From NCBI RefSeq assembly GCF_030695525.1, contig NZ_JAUYSS010000054.1, forward strand, positions 1 through 64,000: 64,000 nt of DNA. The letters run 5' to 3'. Positions 31,751-41,121 of the stretch are shown here, piece after piece. The notes below the pieces were generated by a model. The model made no database searches. It had not been told where the DNA came from and saw only the letters and a program-made list of their open reading frames with translations. The stretch's first letter is position 1. Every line of letters starts with the position of its first letter. The position numbers and the translations under genes were made by a program. Origin of the DNA: Daejeonella sp. GTDB taxonomy: Bacteria; Bacteroidota; Bacteroidia; Sphingobacteriales; Sphingobacteriaceae.

Positions 31751-33991
31751 TCAGAAATCAAATGAAAGGCTCGTCCAAAGACTTCTTCCAACTGAATTTA
31801 TTCCGCTGCCATGAGTTCGGTAATCGGCATTGAAAAGGTTTTGAGCACTCAACCGTAATTGTGCTTTCTTCAATGTATATCCTGAATAAATGTTAAGAAC
31901 CTGCCATCCTGGTGTTCCACCTGCAGGAATCCTGTTATCATCTTTATCACCCTGAGCAAGACGATCTTGTTTGTCGGCCCAGCCCAACTCAGCCTTCATA
32001 TAAAATTTATTCATTTTATACTTCATTGAAACATTTCCATTAAACGGGGGTACTCTTCTCAGTGGCTCTCCTTTAGAGATATTTCGTCCATGATTAAATG
32101 AAGTAAACAAATCAAAGAACAGATTTTGGGAAACTTGAAATTCAGCAAAGCCCTCTACTCCTTTAATTACCGCATCTTCTGTATTTTCCTTCATGTAAAC
32201 ATTATATCCATCAATTACCTGACCCGTTAGAACTCTGTTAATCAGATCGCTAAGCTGATTTCTATAAAATGCTGTACCAAAACTAACATGCTCAGAAAAA
32301 TACTTATAACCGATTTCTGAATTATAACTTTTTTCAGGTTTTAGTGTATAAGAAGGAAGTTCATATCTGAAATCTACAATACCCAATGTTCCCATATCGT
32401 CAATATTCGGAGCACGGTATCCGGTATTAAATGAGGTATATAAATGATGCTTCCCGACAGAATAATTCAGCCCTGTATTCCATACAAATGCACCAGGGTT
32501 AATTTCCAATCGGCCGAGATCCTTATCAGGAATCCTTGCCTGCAACCAGTTGTATCTTAATCCGCCTTCAAGATTAAAATGGCCAAGGGTAAGGTGATGA
32601 AGCGAATAAACCGAAGTGTTTGAATACGCTGAATTATCTGGATATAATCCCCTCTGTGTAGTAAGTACTCCACTCAGTGTATTTGTTGTGTTCCTGATAC
32701 TGTTAACCTTGTCTCTGTAATATTCCAGACCACTGTTTACTGTCCACTTTTTACTCAGATCCGAGAATAATTCAATGCCCAAATTAGAAGTGTTAATCTT
32801 ATCACTTTCCAAACCAATAGACTGACTAGCGTTCTTTTGACTGTTTCGTTCTTCAACAGTTGCATTTAAGGAACCTGTAATATCTATCCTTCTGAAAATT
32901 GATGATTCCTGATCAATACTGTATTTCAGATAACTGAGATTTCTACCCTGAAGCCCCATCTTATTAATGTTGAAATTCTCAAGTTGAACCTTATGATAAA
33001 CATCAACATCATTTTGCTGTACAAACTGATTAGCAAGAATAAGTTCGGAATTTTCAGAAACTTTTAACTTTAATTTCAGGCTGGCATCCGATTGGGAATA
33101 GCCGGAAGGTGATTGTCTGCCGGTAGTGTCCCCGCCTATCAGATCCCCAAAATTCTTTACTCCCAAAATTCCTGAAAGAACCACTCTCTTGGTGGAATAG
33201 GTCAATTCTGTGCTTCCAGTTTGTTCCATATTACCACTCCCAAATCTTCCTGAAACACTTCCTTTAAAAGAATTTTCAGTTGTATAGCCCGGATCCTTTG
33301 TGAAAATCTGTATAACCCCGCCTATGGCATCAGATCCATACTGAACAGAGCCACTTCCTCTCAGAACTTCAATCTTATTTACTGAGAATGGATCAATAGT
33401 ATTCAAGTACTGATTGGGGCCATATCTGAACGTGGAATTATTTAGTCTTATGCCATCAATAAGGATCAAAGTTTGATTGCCGGTTAAACCCCTAATAAAT
33501 GGAGAACCACCCCCATGGTTTGTTTTCTGAACAAAAACACCAGGGATAATATTTAAGGATTCAGGTATGGTGCGTGGGATATTTTCAGATTGCGCAGGCA
33601 AATTTAATACACTGGAGGCAAATGGCAAATTAGCTGAAGAAGTATTCCGGCGTGAGGCGGATAAAATCTGAACTTCAGGAAGGGAACCCGATTTGGAAAT
33701 AAGGAATAATTCAAGAGTGAGATCCTCATTATCCAGAATCACTGTAGATTGATACGGCTCAAAACCAACATAGCTAGCTTTAATTATGTATTTGCCTGGA
33801 GGTATGTTCTGAAAACTAAATACTCCCATCTCATCTGACGCTGCTCCTATTGAGCTTGCACCTTCAAGCCTGATGCTCACCCCAATCAAAGCGTCTTTTG
33901 TATTCTGTGAATATATTTTCCCTTTAATACTCTGACCGGAAAGATTTCCGGAAAGAAATACCATTGACAGAAAAAATAAAATTCTCGCCAT
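31751..33991 (-). CDS. TonB-dependent outer-membrane receptor
   Basis: 746 residues: signal peptide (ILFFLSMVFLSGNLSGQ), a carboxypeptidase-regulatory-like beta-sandwich (about 22-105, SIKGKIYSQNTKDALIGVSI), the plug (about 125-235, with PFIRGLTGNQTLILIDGIRL, VNKIEVLRGSGSVQYGSDAI and GGVIQIF), then a 22-strand-type barrel ending in the aromatic SLWTSLSFDF. It takes up a large or scarce ligand using the Ton motor encoded at about 60 kb. It is 48 bp downstream of the phosphoesterase gene on the same strand. The ligand is unknown; the short receptor length fits siderophore or cofactor types rather than SusC. Confidence 0.9.
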   Translation of the reverse strand: MARILFFLSMVFLSGNLSGQSIKGKIYSQNTKDALIGVSIRLEGASSIGAASDEMGVFSFQNIPPGKYIIKASYVGFEPYQSTVILDNEDLTLELFLISKSGSLPEVQILSASRRNTSSANLPFASSVLNLPAQSENIPRTIPESLNIIPGVFVQKTNHGGGSPFIRGLTGNQTLILIDGIRLNNSTFRYGPNQYLNTIDPFSVNKIEVLRGSGSVQYGSDAIGGVIQIFTKDPGYTTENSFKGSVSGRFGSGNMEQTGSTELTYSTKRVVLSGILGVKNFGDLIGGDTTGRQSPSGYSQSDASLKLKLKVSENSELILANQFVQQNDVDVYHKVQLENFNINKMGLQGRNLSYLKYSIDQESSIFRRIDITGSLNATVEERNSQKNASQSIGLESDKINTSNLGIELFSDLSKKWTVNSGLEYYRDKVNSIRNTTNTLSGVLTTQRGLYPDNSAYSNTSVYSLHHLTLGHFNLEGGLRYNWLQARIPDKDLGRLEINPGAFVWNTGLNYSVGKHHLYTSFNTGYRAPNIDDMGTLGIVDFRYELPSYTLKPEKSYNSEIGYKYFSEHVSFGTAFYRNQLSDLINRVLTGQVIDGYNVYMKENTEDAVIKGVEGFAEFQVSQNLFFDLFTSFNHGRNISKGEPLRRVPPFNGNVSMKYKMNKFYMKAELGWADKQDRLAQGDKDDNRIPAGGTPGWQVLNIYSGYTLKKAQLRLSAQNLFNADYRTHGSGINSVGRSLWTSLSFDF

Positions 33992-34039
33992 AATTAATGA
34001 ATTAAAGAAAGTAGAAATGGTTTAATGGTTTAGCGATAA

Positions 34040-36505
34040 TTAGTCATCAGCATTCATTTTTTGCTCCAGCTTTAGAAATGCACTTCTGCGCGGAGCAGGC
34101 ATTACAGAATCTTCGCCCATAACTGATTTCCAAACCACCTCGTTTAAATCCAGATCAGGAGCGGCATCTTCTCTCGCGAAATTCCACTCATGAGATCGCT
34201 CTGCACTCTTATTCCATACCATATTGCGCTGTTCTAAATCAACATTAGATGGCTTCACCTTGTATGGCCTATAATCGGGTATTGAGGTAAAACATTCAGA
34301 AAGTGGAACAGCTGCAGCATCATACTGACTCATTGGAGGTAAACCCAATATCAGCTCCATTGTCCTGAGCATGCCCGATGTTGAATACATATTACTGTTT
34401 ACTGAATTCCGTTTGGTATAAGGGCTAATTACAAATGCAGGTGAGCGGTGTGCATCTACGTGATCTGGACCATTCTGTGCATCGTCTTCAAGAACAAAAA
34501 TTGCAGATTCCTTCCAGATACTGCTGTTTGAAATATGTTCCACAAGCTGCCCTAATGCTAAATCATTATCTGCCACCTGTGCTGTAGGAGTTAGTTTTCC
34601 TATCCTTTGTCCACTGGTATGATCATTCCCTATCCGGATAGTATTGAACTGTGCCACTGAATTGATTGCAAGCAATGAATCGAAATCAGATTTAAATGCA
34701 ACGATCCTGTCAATATCCTTTATATCCAGATTATAGGGTGCAAATTTTGTTGCAATATTACCAATAAGCGACTCTGTAGTTGGGCCATCCTTGGTCACAA
34801 ATTGTCCATAACTACGGTAACTGATTCCTGCACGCTTGCAATAATCCCAGATATACCCATCCCGGGGATAGGCAATTTTGCGGCTACCCTCATAATCATA
34901 GGTACCACCCCTACTGCCATAACTGGTGGGCCATGTTTTCTCGGTATAATCGGTTGCATAAGCTGCCGTACTCCAGTTATGTCCATCTGCACTTACTTCG
35001 GCATCCACATAGAAATTATCAAGCAAAACAAACTCCCTTGCTAAAGCATGGTGATTAGGTGTTACTCTCTCGGGGAAAATACAAAGTCCGGGGTCTCCGT
35101 TACCTTCCTTCATATCTCCTAAAACCTGATCATAAGTACGATTCTCCTTGATCACATAAAAAACATATTTAATTGGCGATTTACCCCCCTGAATATTGGG
35201 CACAGGATTATCTTTAAGACCCTTTGAAAGAGTTTCAGCTTGCTTGTTATAAGGAGTATTGGCATAAACCTGTTTTGAATAAGAGTCCAGTTTTGAATCA
35301 TCCGGCTGATCGATAATCGAAAGCGTTCCTTTAAACAGCGATCCGATATACTGTACTTCCCTTTGCTCAGTGATACCGGTATGTAAGCCACTGTTATCGG
35401 TCTTTTTTACAGGTTGAGGACCGTATGGGTTAGGCATTGAATTGAAACCTTTTCCATTTGAAACAAATATCTTTTTTCCGGCTACCCGAACGTTAGTTGG
35501 GTACCATCCTGTAGGAATAAAACCTTTCGAACTGCTTTTCCCTGGTTTGGAAACATTAAAAACTGCAAGACAATTATTATCAGCATTTGCCACATAAAGT
35601 GTTTTTTCATCTTCTGAAAGTGCAAGACCATTGGTTGTTGAACCTGTCAGCCTGGTTGGATAAAGTGCGGTGGAGATTACTTCAATAACTTTACCAGCCT
35701 GGGTATCGATAACAGAAACTGAATTATCATTTGCATTTGCTACGAATAGATATTTACCGTTCCTGTTTTGAATAATTTCATTGGGGTGGTTCTCGGTAAA
35801 TATCTCTGCAGTAACACGGTTGGTTTTCGTATCATAAACCGCGAGTTTATCTGAACCCCACAAAGAGATGTATAGCTTGCTTTTATCAGGTGATAATAAA
35901 CAATCGTATGCTTCTGCGCCAAGCTTAACTTTGTGCAAAAGTTTCTTTGTTGAAAGATCAAAAACGTAAAGTGAATTATTTTCTTTGGTTACAGTATAAA
36001 GTCGTTTGCCGGCATCATCAACCTCTAAGCCAGTTGGACCAATTTTTTCGACCGGCCAGGGCTTGCCCAATACAAGTGTATCTGCGGCCGTTAATTTTCT
36101 ATTGACTATTTGATAAACCAATATTATATTATCATTTGCACCAGATGCATATAACTTCTTTTCATCTGCGCTGAACTTAAGTCCATACCATGCCTTCCCG
36201 ATAGGCTGTTCATGCAGTATTTTTTCGCCTTGCGGATCAATCAATTGTATACTGTGTTTGCTCTGTCCATTATTAGTTACGGCCATCAATCTTTGAGATT
36301 CAGAGATCTGAATATTCAGTGGGAGATCACCCAATTGAATTGATCGCCCGGCCGGACTTAATGACCAGCCATTTGGCAGGAGTACTTTTGAAGGGTCTTG
36401 ACTATTAGGAACTGTCTGGCTTATGCCCTTATTAGATAGCAACAACAAACAGATAATCAATAGGGTAGGCATGAATAACCCAGGGCTTTTTTTTATAATA
36501 ATCAT
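34040..36505 (-). CDS. Exported beta-propeller / alkaline-phosphatase-like phosphoesterase fusion
   Basis: 821 residues. The signal peptide ends at LSNKGISQ. Residues about 50-400 form a YncE-like seven-bladed propeller (repeated KLYASGANDN, LYVFDLST, KYLFVANANDNSVSVID and TLYVANADNN segments). Residues about 440-770 are a phosphoesterase of the alkaline-phosphatase superfamily (YVFYVIKENRTYDQVLGDMK, FVLLDNFYVDAEVSADGHNW, AIFVLEDDAQNGPDHVDAHR). The DAEVSADGHNW and EDDAQNGPDHVDAHR parts hold the likely metal ligands. It is the upstream partner of the receptor gene, which may point to uptake of the hydrolysis product or a metal-phosphate ligand. The substrate is unknown. Confidence 0.82.
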   Translation of the reverse strand: MIIIKKSPGLFMPTLLIICLLLLSNKGISQTVPNSQDPSKVLLPNGWSLSPAGRSIQLGDLPLNIQISESQRLMAVTNNGQSKHSIQLIDPQGEKILHEQPIGKAWYGLKFSADEKKLYASGANDNIILVYQIVNRKLTAADTLVLGKPWPVEKIGPTGLEVDDAGKRLYTVTKENNSLYVFDLSTKKLLHKVKLGAEAYDCLLSPDKSKLYISLWGSDKLAVYDTKTNRVTAEIFTENHPNEIIQNRNGKYLFVANANDNSVSVIDTQAGKVIEVISTALYPTRLTGSTTNGLALSEDEKTLYVANADNNCLAVFNVSKPGKSSSKGFIPTGWYPTNVRVAGKKIFVSNGKGFNSMPNPYGPQPVKKTDNSGLHTGITEQREVQYIGSLFKGTLSIIDQPDDSKLDSYSKQVYANTPYNKQAETLSKGLKDNPVPNIQGGKSPIKYVFYVIKENRTYDQVLGDMKEGNGDPGLCIFPERVTPNHHALAREFVLLDNFYVDAEVSADGHNWSTAAYATDYTEKTWPTSYGSRGGTYDYEGSRKIAYPRDGYIWDYCKRAGISYRSYGQFVTKDGPTTESLIGNIATKFAPYNLDIKDIDRIVAFKSDFDSLLAINSVAQFNTIRIGNDHTSGQRIGKLTPTAQVADNDLALGQLVEHISNSSIWKESAIFVLEDDAQNGPDHVDAHRSPAFVISPYTKRNSVNSNMYSTSGMLRTMELILGLPPMSQYDAAAVPLSECFTSIPDYRPYKVKPSNVDLEQRNMVWNKSAERSHEWNFAREDAAPDLDLNEVVWKSVMGEDSVMPAPRRSAFLKLEQKMNADD

Positions 36506-36680
36506 AGCGAAAATGTATTTCTTTTGGGTAAAAACAAGAAATTGTTAATACTTCATTCCGTAAAAGAACTTAGTTAATATGAACATTACATTAACTGAAT
36601 ATGACCATTAAAACATGTTCATATTAATGCAGATTCAATCCTTGATTTATTAAAGAAAATTAGGAACCAAACGCAATAGG
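36506..36680. other. Spacer with an 11-bp inverted repeat
   Basis: 175 bp upstream of the phosphoesterase gene. TTAATATGAAC (36574-36584) and GTTCATATTAA (36617-36627) form a perfect inverted repeat with a 32-bp gap, a possible operator. No -7 box matching the consensus was found. Confidence 0.45.
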
Positions 36681-37364
36681 TTAACTATCCCAGGTCATAA
36701 TTTTCCCCCGATCCTCAGCCTTCAGACACTCGGCAAGAGTCTTTTCATCATATTCAAGGTCATATTGCTTCAATACATCATCGGGAACCCCATCCCATGC
36801 ATTAGGTTGATTTCCTTTATATTGCATATCTTCAATACCTTCTTTACTTGTAAAAAATCCGGTAGCTGTCAGGTTACGCATGGTATTGAAGAAACTTACT
36901 CCTGCAGCATTCTCAGGAGCTGCTTTCTCAGGGAACGCGATGAGTTCAACAAGTTCAATCTGTTGTGCTTTAGTAGCCTCAGTAAATGATTTTTTGAAAA
37001 GTTTAAGCGACTTCACATCCAGCCATTTCAAACCACCTCTCATCGGAATCTTATACCGGGGCTGATCTTTTACGATAAATTCAATAAAATCAGGCACTTT
37101 AGCCTCACTTGCACTCCCCGAATTTTCGTCGCGTGGGATGATGATATCGCATAAAATGGTAATTGTACCCATTTCAGCTGCACTGAAGAACTTTTCGGCC
37201 ATCAGCTTTTCATCAATCAGCTTTTCTTCAGGTGTACGGCCATATACCACGGTCTTTTCTTCTCCGGAAGATTGTGTTCCTTCTTTTTTATCGCAGGATG
37301 TGAGTAGTGTACCGACGCTCACTGTTCCAACAGCCAGCGCTTTGAGTGAATCTCTTCTGTTCAT
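36681..37364 (-). CDS. Gluconate 2-dehydrogenase subunit 3-like Tat lipoprotein
   Basis: 227 residues. The N-terminus NRRDSLK is a twin-arginine signal and LTSC (Cys24) a lipobox. The body (EMGTITILCDIIIPRDENSGSASEAKVPDFIEFIV) is the subunit 3 domain that partners a GMC dehydrogenase, and a C-terminal GVPDDVLKQYDLEYDEKTLAECL follows. It lies 4 bp after the GMC gene. The catalytic partner lacks an export signal, so this subunit probably carries it through the Tat pore as a folded complex. Confidence 0.85.
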   Translation of the reverse strand: MNRRDSLKALAVGTVSVGTLLTSCDKKEGTQSSGEEKTVVYGRTPEEKLIDEKLMAEKFFSAAEMGTITILCDIIIPRDENSGSASEAKVPDFIEFIVKDQPRYKIPMRGGLKWLDVKSLKLFKKSFTEATKAQQIELVELIAFPEKAAPENAAGVSFFNTMRNLTATGFFTSKEGIEDMQYKGNQPNAWDGVPDDVLKQYDLEYDEKTLAECLKAEDRGKIMTWDS

Positions 37365-37368
37365 CTGA

Positions 37369-39108
37369 TTAAATATTTTGCTTTTTTAACTGATCAACGA
37401 TATACTCCGAAGCGCGTAAGGAGAGTGCAAGAATAGTCCAGGTTGGATTTTTATCAGCCTGAGAAACAAATGCACCGCCATCAACTACAAAGAGGTTTTT
37501 TACGTCATGGGCCTGATTGTATTTATTTAGCACCGACTTATTCTTGTCATTACCCATCCGGGTTGTTCCAACTTCGTGAATAATCCTTCCGGGTGCTTCC
37601 AGGCCATACTTCTTATCCGCTCCTGGTTTTACCCCACTCGCAACGCCTCCCATTGAATCGATAATTTCCTCAAAAGTATCCTGCATATGTTTGGCTTGCT
37701 TTACCTCCTGATCAGTCCAGTTATAATTAAATTTCAAGACAGGAATTCCATATTTATCTACAACTTCAGGATCAATTTCACAATAATTCTCTATTCTGGG
37801 GATACTCTCTCCGCGACCGGCAAATCCAACAGTTGAACCATAGTATCTGCGATAATCATCTTTCAAAGAGGCTCCATAACCCCCTGCAGCCTTCATCTTT
37901 CCATCCTTTCCGGGATACATACCATTCATTCTTTCGATCCCAAAACCGAAACCGTATGAAGGCATACCCAGTCCGCCCCAGAATTCAATATGATAGCCGC
38001 GGGCAAAATCAAGTTTTTTATTATCAAGCCACCATGGAATATAGAGATGGAGGCCTCCTACACCGTCTTCATTATAACGTTTCCTATCCATCAACTGAGG
38101 GATAAATGCGCCACGTGATGCCCCGGTAGAATCGTGGAGGTACTTACCCACCATTCCGCTTGAATTGGCGAGTCCATTTGGATGTGCACTTGATTTTGAG
38201 TTCAATAATAATCTCGCAGATTCACAGGCACTTGCTGCAAGAACAACAACTTTTGCATTTACCTGGTATTCCTGCATATCTGTTTTATCTACATAGGATA
38301 CACCGGTGGCTTTACCTTCACGATCGGTAAGAACTTCGCGTGCCATGGCATTGACATAGACATCAGCATTGCCGGTTTTTCTTGCGGGTTTAACCAGACA
38401 GGTTGAAGATGAAAAATCAGCATGTACTGAACAGCCGCGATTACACTGGTTGCAAAAGAAACATGAACCCCGGTCATTATTTACCGGACGGGTTAAAATT
38501 GAAAGCCTGGAAGGAATGACCGGGATTCCAATCTTATTTGCAGCCTTCTTAATCATCAACTCATGAAGTCTTGGCTTTGGTGGCGGAAGAAAGTAGCCAT
38601 CCGGCTCGTTATAAATTCCTTCTTTGGTACCGAAAACACCGATCATTTTATCAATACGGTCGTAATATGGCTTTACATCATCATATCCTATGGGCCAGTT
38701 ATCTCCCAAACCATCGAAATCATACCGTTTAAAATCTTTCGGACCAAAACGAAGGGAAATCCTTCCCCAATGATTGGTCCTTCCGCCAAGCATACGCGAT
38801 CTGAACCAGTCGAATTCAGTTCCATTCTTTTTTGTGTAAGGTTCCCCATCAATTTCCCATCCACCATAAGCCGCATCAAAATCACCAAAAGCACGGTTTG
38901 TACCGGCGCCTCTGCGGGGTGATTCATAAGGCCATTTAAGCTGGGTTTTCTGTTCAGGATTTGCAGGGTCATAATCGGGGCCTGCTTCGAGCAATGCCAC
39001 TTTAAGTCCGGCTTCAGTTAGTACTTTCACCGCCATTCCACCACCGGCACCGGAACCTACGATACAAACATCATAAAGTTCACCCTTGGTTTTTATTTCT
39101 ATTGCCAT
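37369..39108 (-). CDS. GMC-family FAD-dependent sugar/alcohol dehydrogenase
   Basis: 579 residues. The FAD-binding start is CIVGSGAGGGMAV (Gly18-Gly23), GGRTNHWG follows at 109-116, and the C-terminal active-site region is HEVGTTRMGNDKN with NPTWTILALSLR. A four-cysteine motif C-x2-C-x2-C-x3-C (Cys216, 219, 222, 226) could hold an iron-sulfur cluster like that of FAD-glucose dehydrogenases. There is no signal peptide; export would rely on the subunit 3 partner 4 bp downstream. The substrate is not evident; the electron acceptor is probably a cytochrome c. Confidence 0.88.
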   Translation of the reverse strand: MAIEIKTKGELYDVCIVGSGAGGGMAVKVLTEAGLKVALLEAGPDYDPANPEQKTQLKWPYESPRRGAGTNRAFGDFDAAYGGWEIDGEPYTKKNGTEFDWFRSRMLGGRTNHWGRISLRFGPKDFKRYDFDGLGDNWPIGYDDVKPYYDRIDKMIGVFGTKEGIYNEPDGYFLPPPKPRLHELMIKKAANKIGIPVIPSRLSILTRPVNNDRGSCFFCNQCNRGCSVHADFSSSTCLVKPARKTGNADVYVNAMAREVLTDREGKATGVSYVDKTDMQEYQVNAKVVVLAASACESARLLLNSKSSAHPNGLANSSGMVGKYLHDSTGASRGAFIPQLMDRKRYNEDGVGGLHLYIPWWLDNKKLDFARGYHIEFWGGLGMPSYGFGFGIERMNGMYPGKDGKMKAAGGYGASLKDDYRRYYGSTVGFAGRGESIPRIENYCEIDPEVVDKYGIPVLKFNYNWTDQEVKQAKHMQDTFEEIIDSMGGVASGVKPGADKKYGLEAPGRIIHEVGTTRMGNDKNKSVLNKYNQAHDVKNLFVVDGGAFVSQADKNPTWTILALSLRASEYIVDQLKKQNI

Positions 39109-39232
39109 CAGGACTATTTCTAATTAATTGGGCTTAAATATGTTTGAAAATAAACAATATTTATTTGCGGGAAGAAATATTATTCCAGGAAAACAGCGAA
39201 TTATTCAATTATAATCAAATGAGGTTTCAGGA

Positions 39233-39733
39233 TCAGGAAAAGACCATCACAACTTGATTCTTTTCGACCTTATCGCCGGGTTTAACTTTTATTGATTTTA
39301 TTTTAACATCGGCAGGAGCCTTTATGATATTCTCCATTTTCATCGCTTCGAGTACAAACAAATTACCCCCTTTCTCCACTTCATCACCTTCGGAAGCCAG
39401 AACCCGGATCACCAAACCAGGCATTGGAGCTTTAACCTCCGGGACCTTGGTAGATTTTAAATTATCCATTCCCAGTTGATGCAGAAGCTCATCAAACTGA
39501 TCAGACATTTGCATCGAGTAAATATTCGTACCAACCTTAATAGAACATGATTTTTCATCCCTGTTTATACAAATGAGTTCTGCATTATAAGATCTCCCAT
39601 TGTGAATTACATGGTAGGTTCGATCATTAATTCTGACTATGTCTGCCTTAATGACCCGACTATTTATCTTCGTAATATCCCTTTCTGAATTAACTTCAAA
39701 ACTGAACTTATCATTTACTTTTACTTTAAGCAT
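39233..39733 (-). CDS. Biotin carboxyl carrier protein of an acyl-CoA carboxylase
   Basis: 166 residues. The C-terminal 70 form a biotinyl domain (VKAPMPGLVIRVLASEGDEV, then EAMKMEN with the biotinylated Lys132). The N-terminal part (1-90) is beta-rich and typical of carrier subunits of propionyl/acetyl-CoA carboxylases in Bacteroidota. The carboxylase and carboxyltransferase genes are not in this window. It lies 3 bp after the DUF4159 gene, so it ends a DUF4159-linked operon. Confidence 0.88.
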   Translation of the reverse strand: MLKVKVNDKFSFEVNSERDITKINSRVIKADIVRINDRTYHVIHNGRSYNAELICINRDEKSCSIKVGTNIYSMQMSDQFDELLHQLGMDNLKSTKVPEVKAPMPGLVIRVLASEGDEVEKGGNLFVLEAMKMENIIKAPADVKIKSIKVKPGDKVEKNQVVMVFS

Positions 39734-39736
39734 ACA

Positions 39737-40408
39737 CTATTGAGTTAATGCGTACTGAATCAGATTTGAGCCCATTTTTAGCGCTTTTTGGCGGGTATCT
39801 TCAGAATCGCCGGCATATGTTCCTGCATCCTCCCATCCGTTACCAAGATCGCATTCAAAAGTATAATAACAAACTATTCTTCCTTTATAAATTAGTGCAA
39901 GACCCTGAGGACGTTTACCATCATGTTCATGAATCTTTGGAAGACCGGCTGGAAATTTAAATTTCTGATTGTAAAGTATGTGATTAGATGGTAACTCTAC
40001 AAAATCAAGCTCCGGGAATACTTTCTTCATTTGGGGGCGAATAAACTGATCTAATCCATAATTATCATCAATATGCAAGAATCCACCACCTGTCAAATAC
40101 TTACGGATATTCAGAGCTTCCTGATCAGAGAACACAATATTACCATGTCCTGTCAGATAAACAAAGGGATAATTAAACAGATTTATACTTCCGGCCTCCA
40201 CTATTGCCTCTTCTTTATCAAAATTAGTCCCTATATTTTTATTGCAAAATCTGATCAGATTGGGAAGGGCTGTCCGGTTAGCATACCAATCCCCGCCCCC
40301 ATTATATTTCATCTTGGCCATCTTATAAGTGGGAGCCTGGAATGAGAAAAATATTCCTAAAAAAAGAAAAAAAATAATCCCAGAGATAGCACTCTTTAAA
40401 TGTTTCAT
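39737..40408 (-). CDS. Exported DUF4159-family protein
   Basis: 223 residues. An N-terminal hydrophobic segment (SGIIFFLFLGIFFSFQ) precedes a class I glutamine-amidotransferase-like fold with FVYLTGHGNIVFS, GGFLHIDDNYGLDQFI and VELPSNHILY, matching DUF4159. The usual glutamine-amidotransferase cysteine nucleophile is not obvious. Some relatives sit in aerotolerance (Bat) loci; here it lies between rsmE (4-bp overlap) and the biotin carrier (3-bp gap). Function unknown. Confidence 0.78.
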   Translation of the reverse strand: MKHLKSAISGIIFFLFLGIFFSFQAPTYKMAKMKYNGGGDWYANRTALPNLIRFCNKNIGTNFDKEEAIVEAGSINLFNYPFVYLTGHGNIVFSDQEALNIRKYLTGGGFLHIDDNYGLDQFIRPQMKKVFPELDFVELPSNHILYNQKFKFPAGLPKIHEHDGKRPQGLALIYKGRIVCYYTFECDLGNGWEDAGTYAGDSEDTRQKALKMGSNLIQYALTQ

Positions 40409-41106
40409 CTGTTTAAAAAATTAATTTCGAAACAAACCTCCAAAGCAGCAGTTTCAGTCCTTAATCTCGAATTTCCAAGACTTATAGGAATAAAACCTTG
40501 CTTCATAGCCGCATCAACTTCGTGGGAAGTAAAATCTCCCTCAGGGCCTATCATTACAATATAATCAGAATTGAGTTTGAATTGATCTTTAATCACCGAT
40601 TTTTTACTTTCGATGCAATGAGCAATATATTTATTGGTATTCTGACTTCTCAGAATAAATTCAGAAAAGCGTTCTGCTTCATTTAACTTTGGATGAAATG
40701 CTTTAATTGATTGTTTAACCGCAGTGGTAATTACCTTGTTTAGTCGCTCCGTTTTCACATCTTTACGTTCTGACCGGTCGCAAATGATCGGTGTAATCTC
40801 GTCAATTCCAATTTCAGTAGCTTTTTCAAGGAACCACTCCAGTCGCTCAATGTTCTTGGTGGGTGCAATAGCAATGTGAAGGTAGTGGTTCCTCCTTCCA
40901 AAATTTTTCTGAACACGCTGGATAACTATCCTGGTTCTTTTAGGATGGGGTTCATCTACAATTGCGTCATAAAAGCCACCCTTCCCATCAACCAGGTTAA
41001 GCAAGCTTCCTTTCTGGAACCTCAAAACTTTGATGCAATGTTTGCTCTCCTCTTCACTCAGGATATAAGTATCAGAATTTATATCAGGTGTATAGAAAAT
41101 ATGCAT
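40405..41106 (-). CDS. rsmE: 16S rRNA m3U1498 methyltransferase
   Basis: 233 residues. N-terminal PUA-like RNA-binding part (HIFYTPDINSDTYILSEEES, HCIKVLRFQKG), then a SPOUT domain with the knot: YIVMIGPEGDFTSHEV and ISLGNSRLRTETAALEV. It methylates U1498 of 16S rRNA in the assembled small subunit. It overlaps the DUF4159 gene by 4 bp and follows the CNNM-type gene by 15 bp. Confidence 0.94.
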   Translation of the reverse strand: MHIFYTPDINSDTYILSEEESKHCIKVLRFQKGSLLNLVDGKGGFYDAIVDEPHPKRTRIVIQRVQKNFGRRNHYLHIAIAPTKNIERLEWFLEKATEIGIDEITPIICDRSERKDVKTERLNKVITTAVKQSIKAFHPKLNEAERFSEFILRSQNTNKYIAHCIESKKSVIKDQFKLNSDYIVMIGPEGDFTSHEVDAAMKQGFIPISLGNSRLRTETAALEVCFEINFLNR

Positions 41107-41121
41107 GGAAAGACCTCCGGA

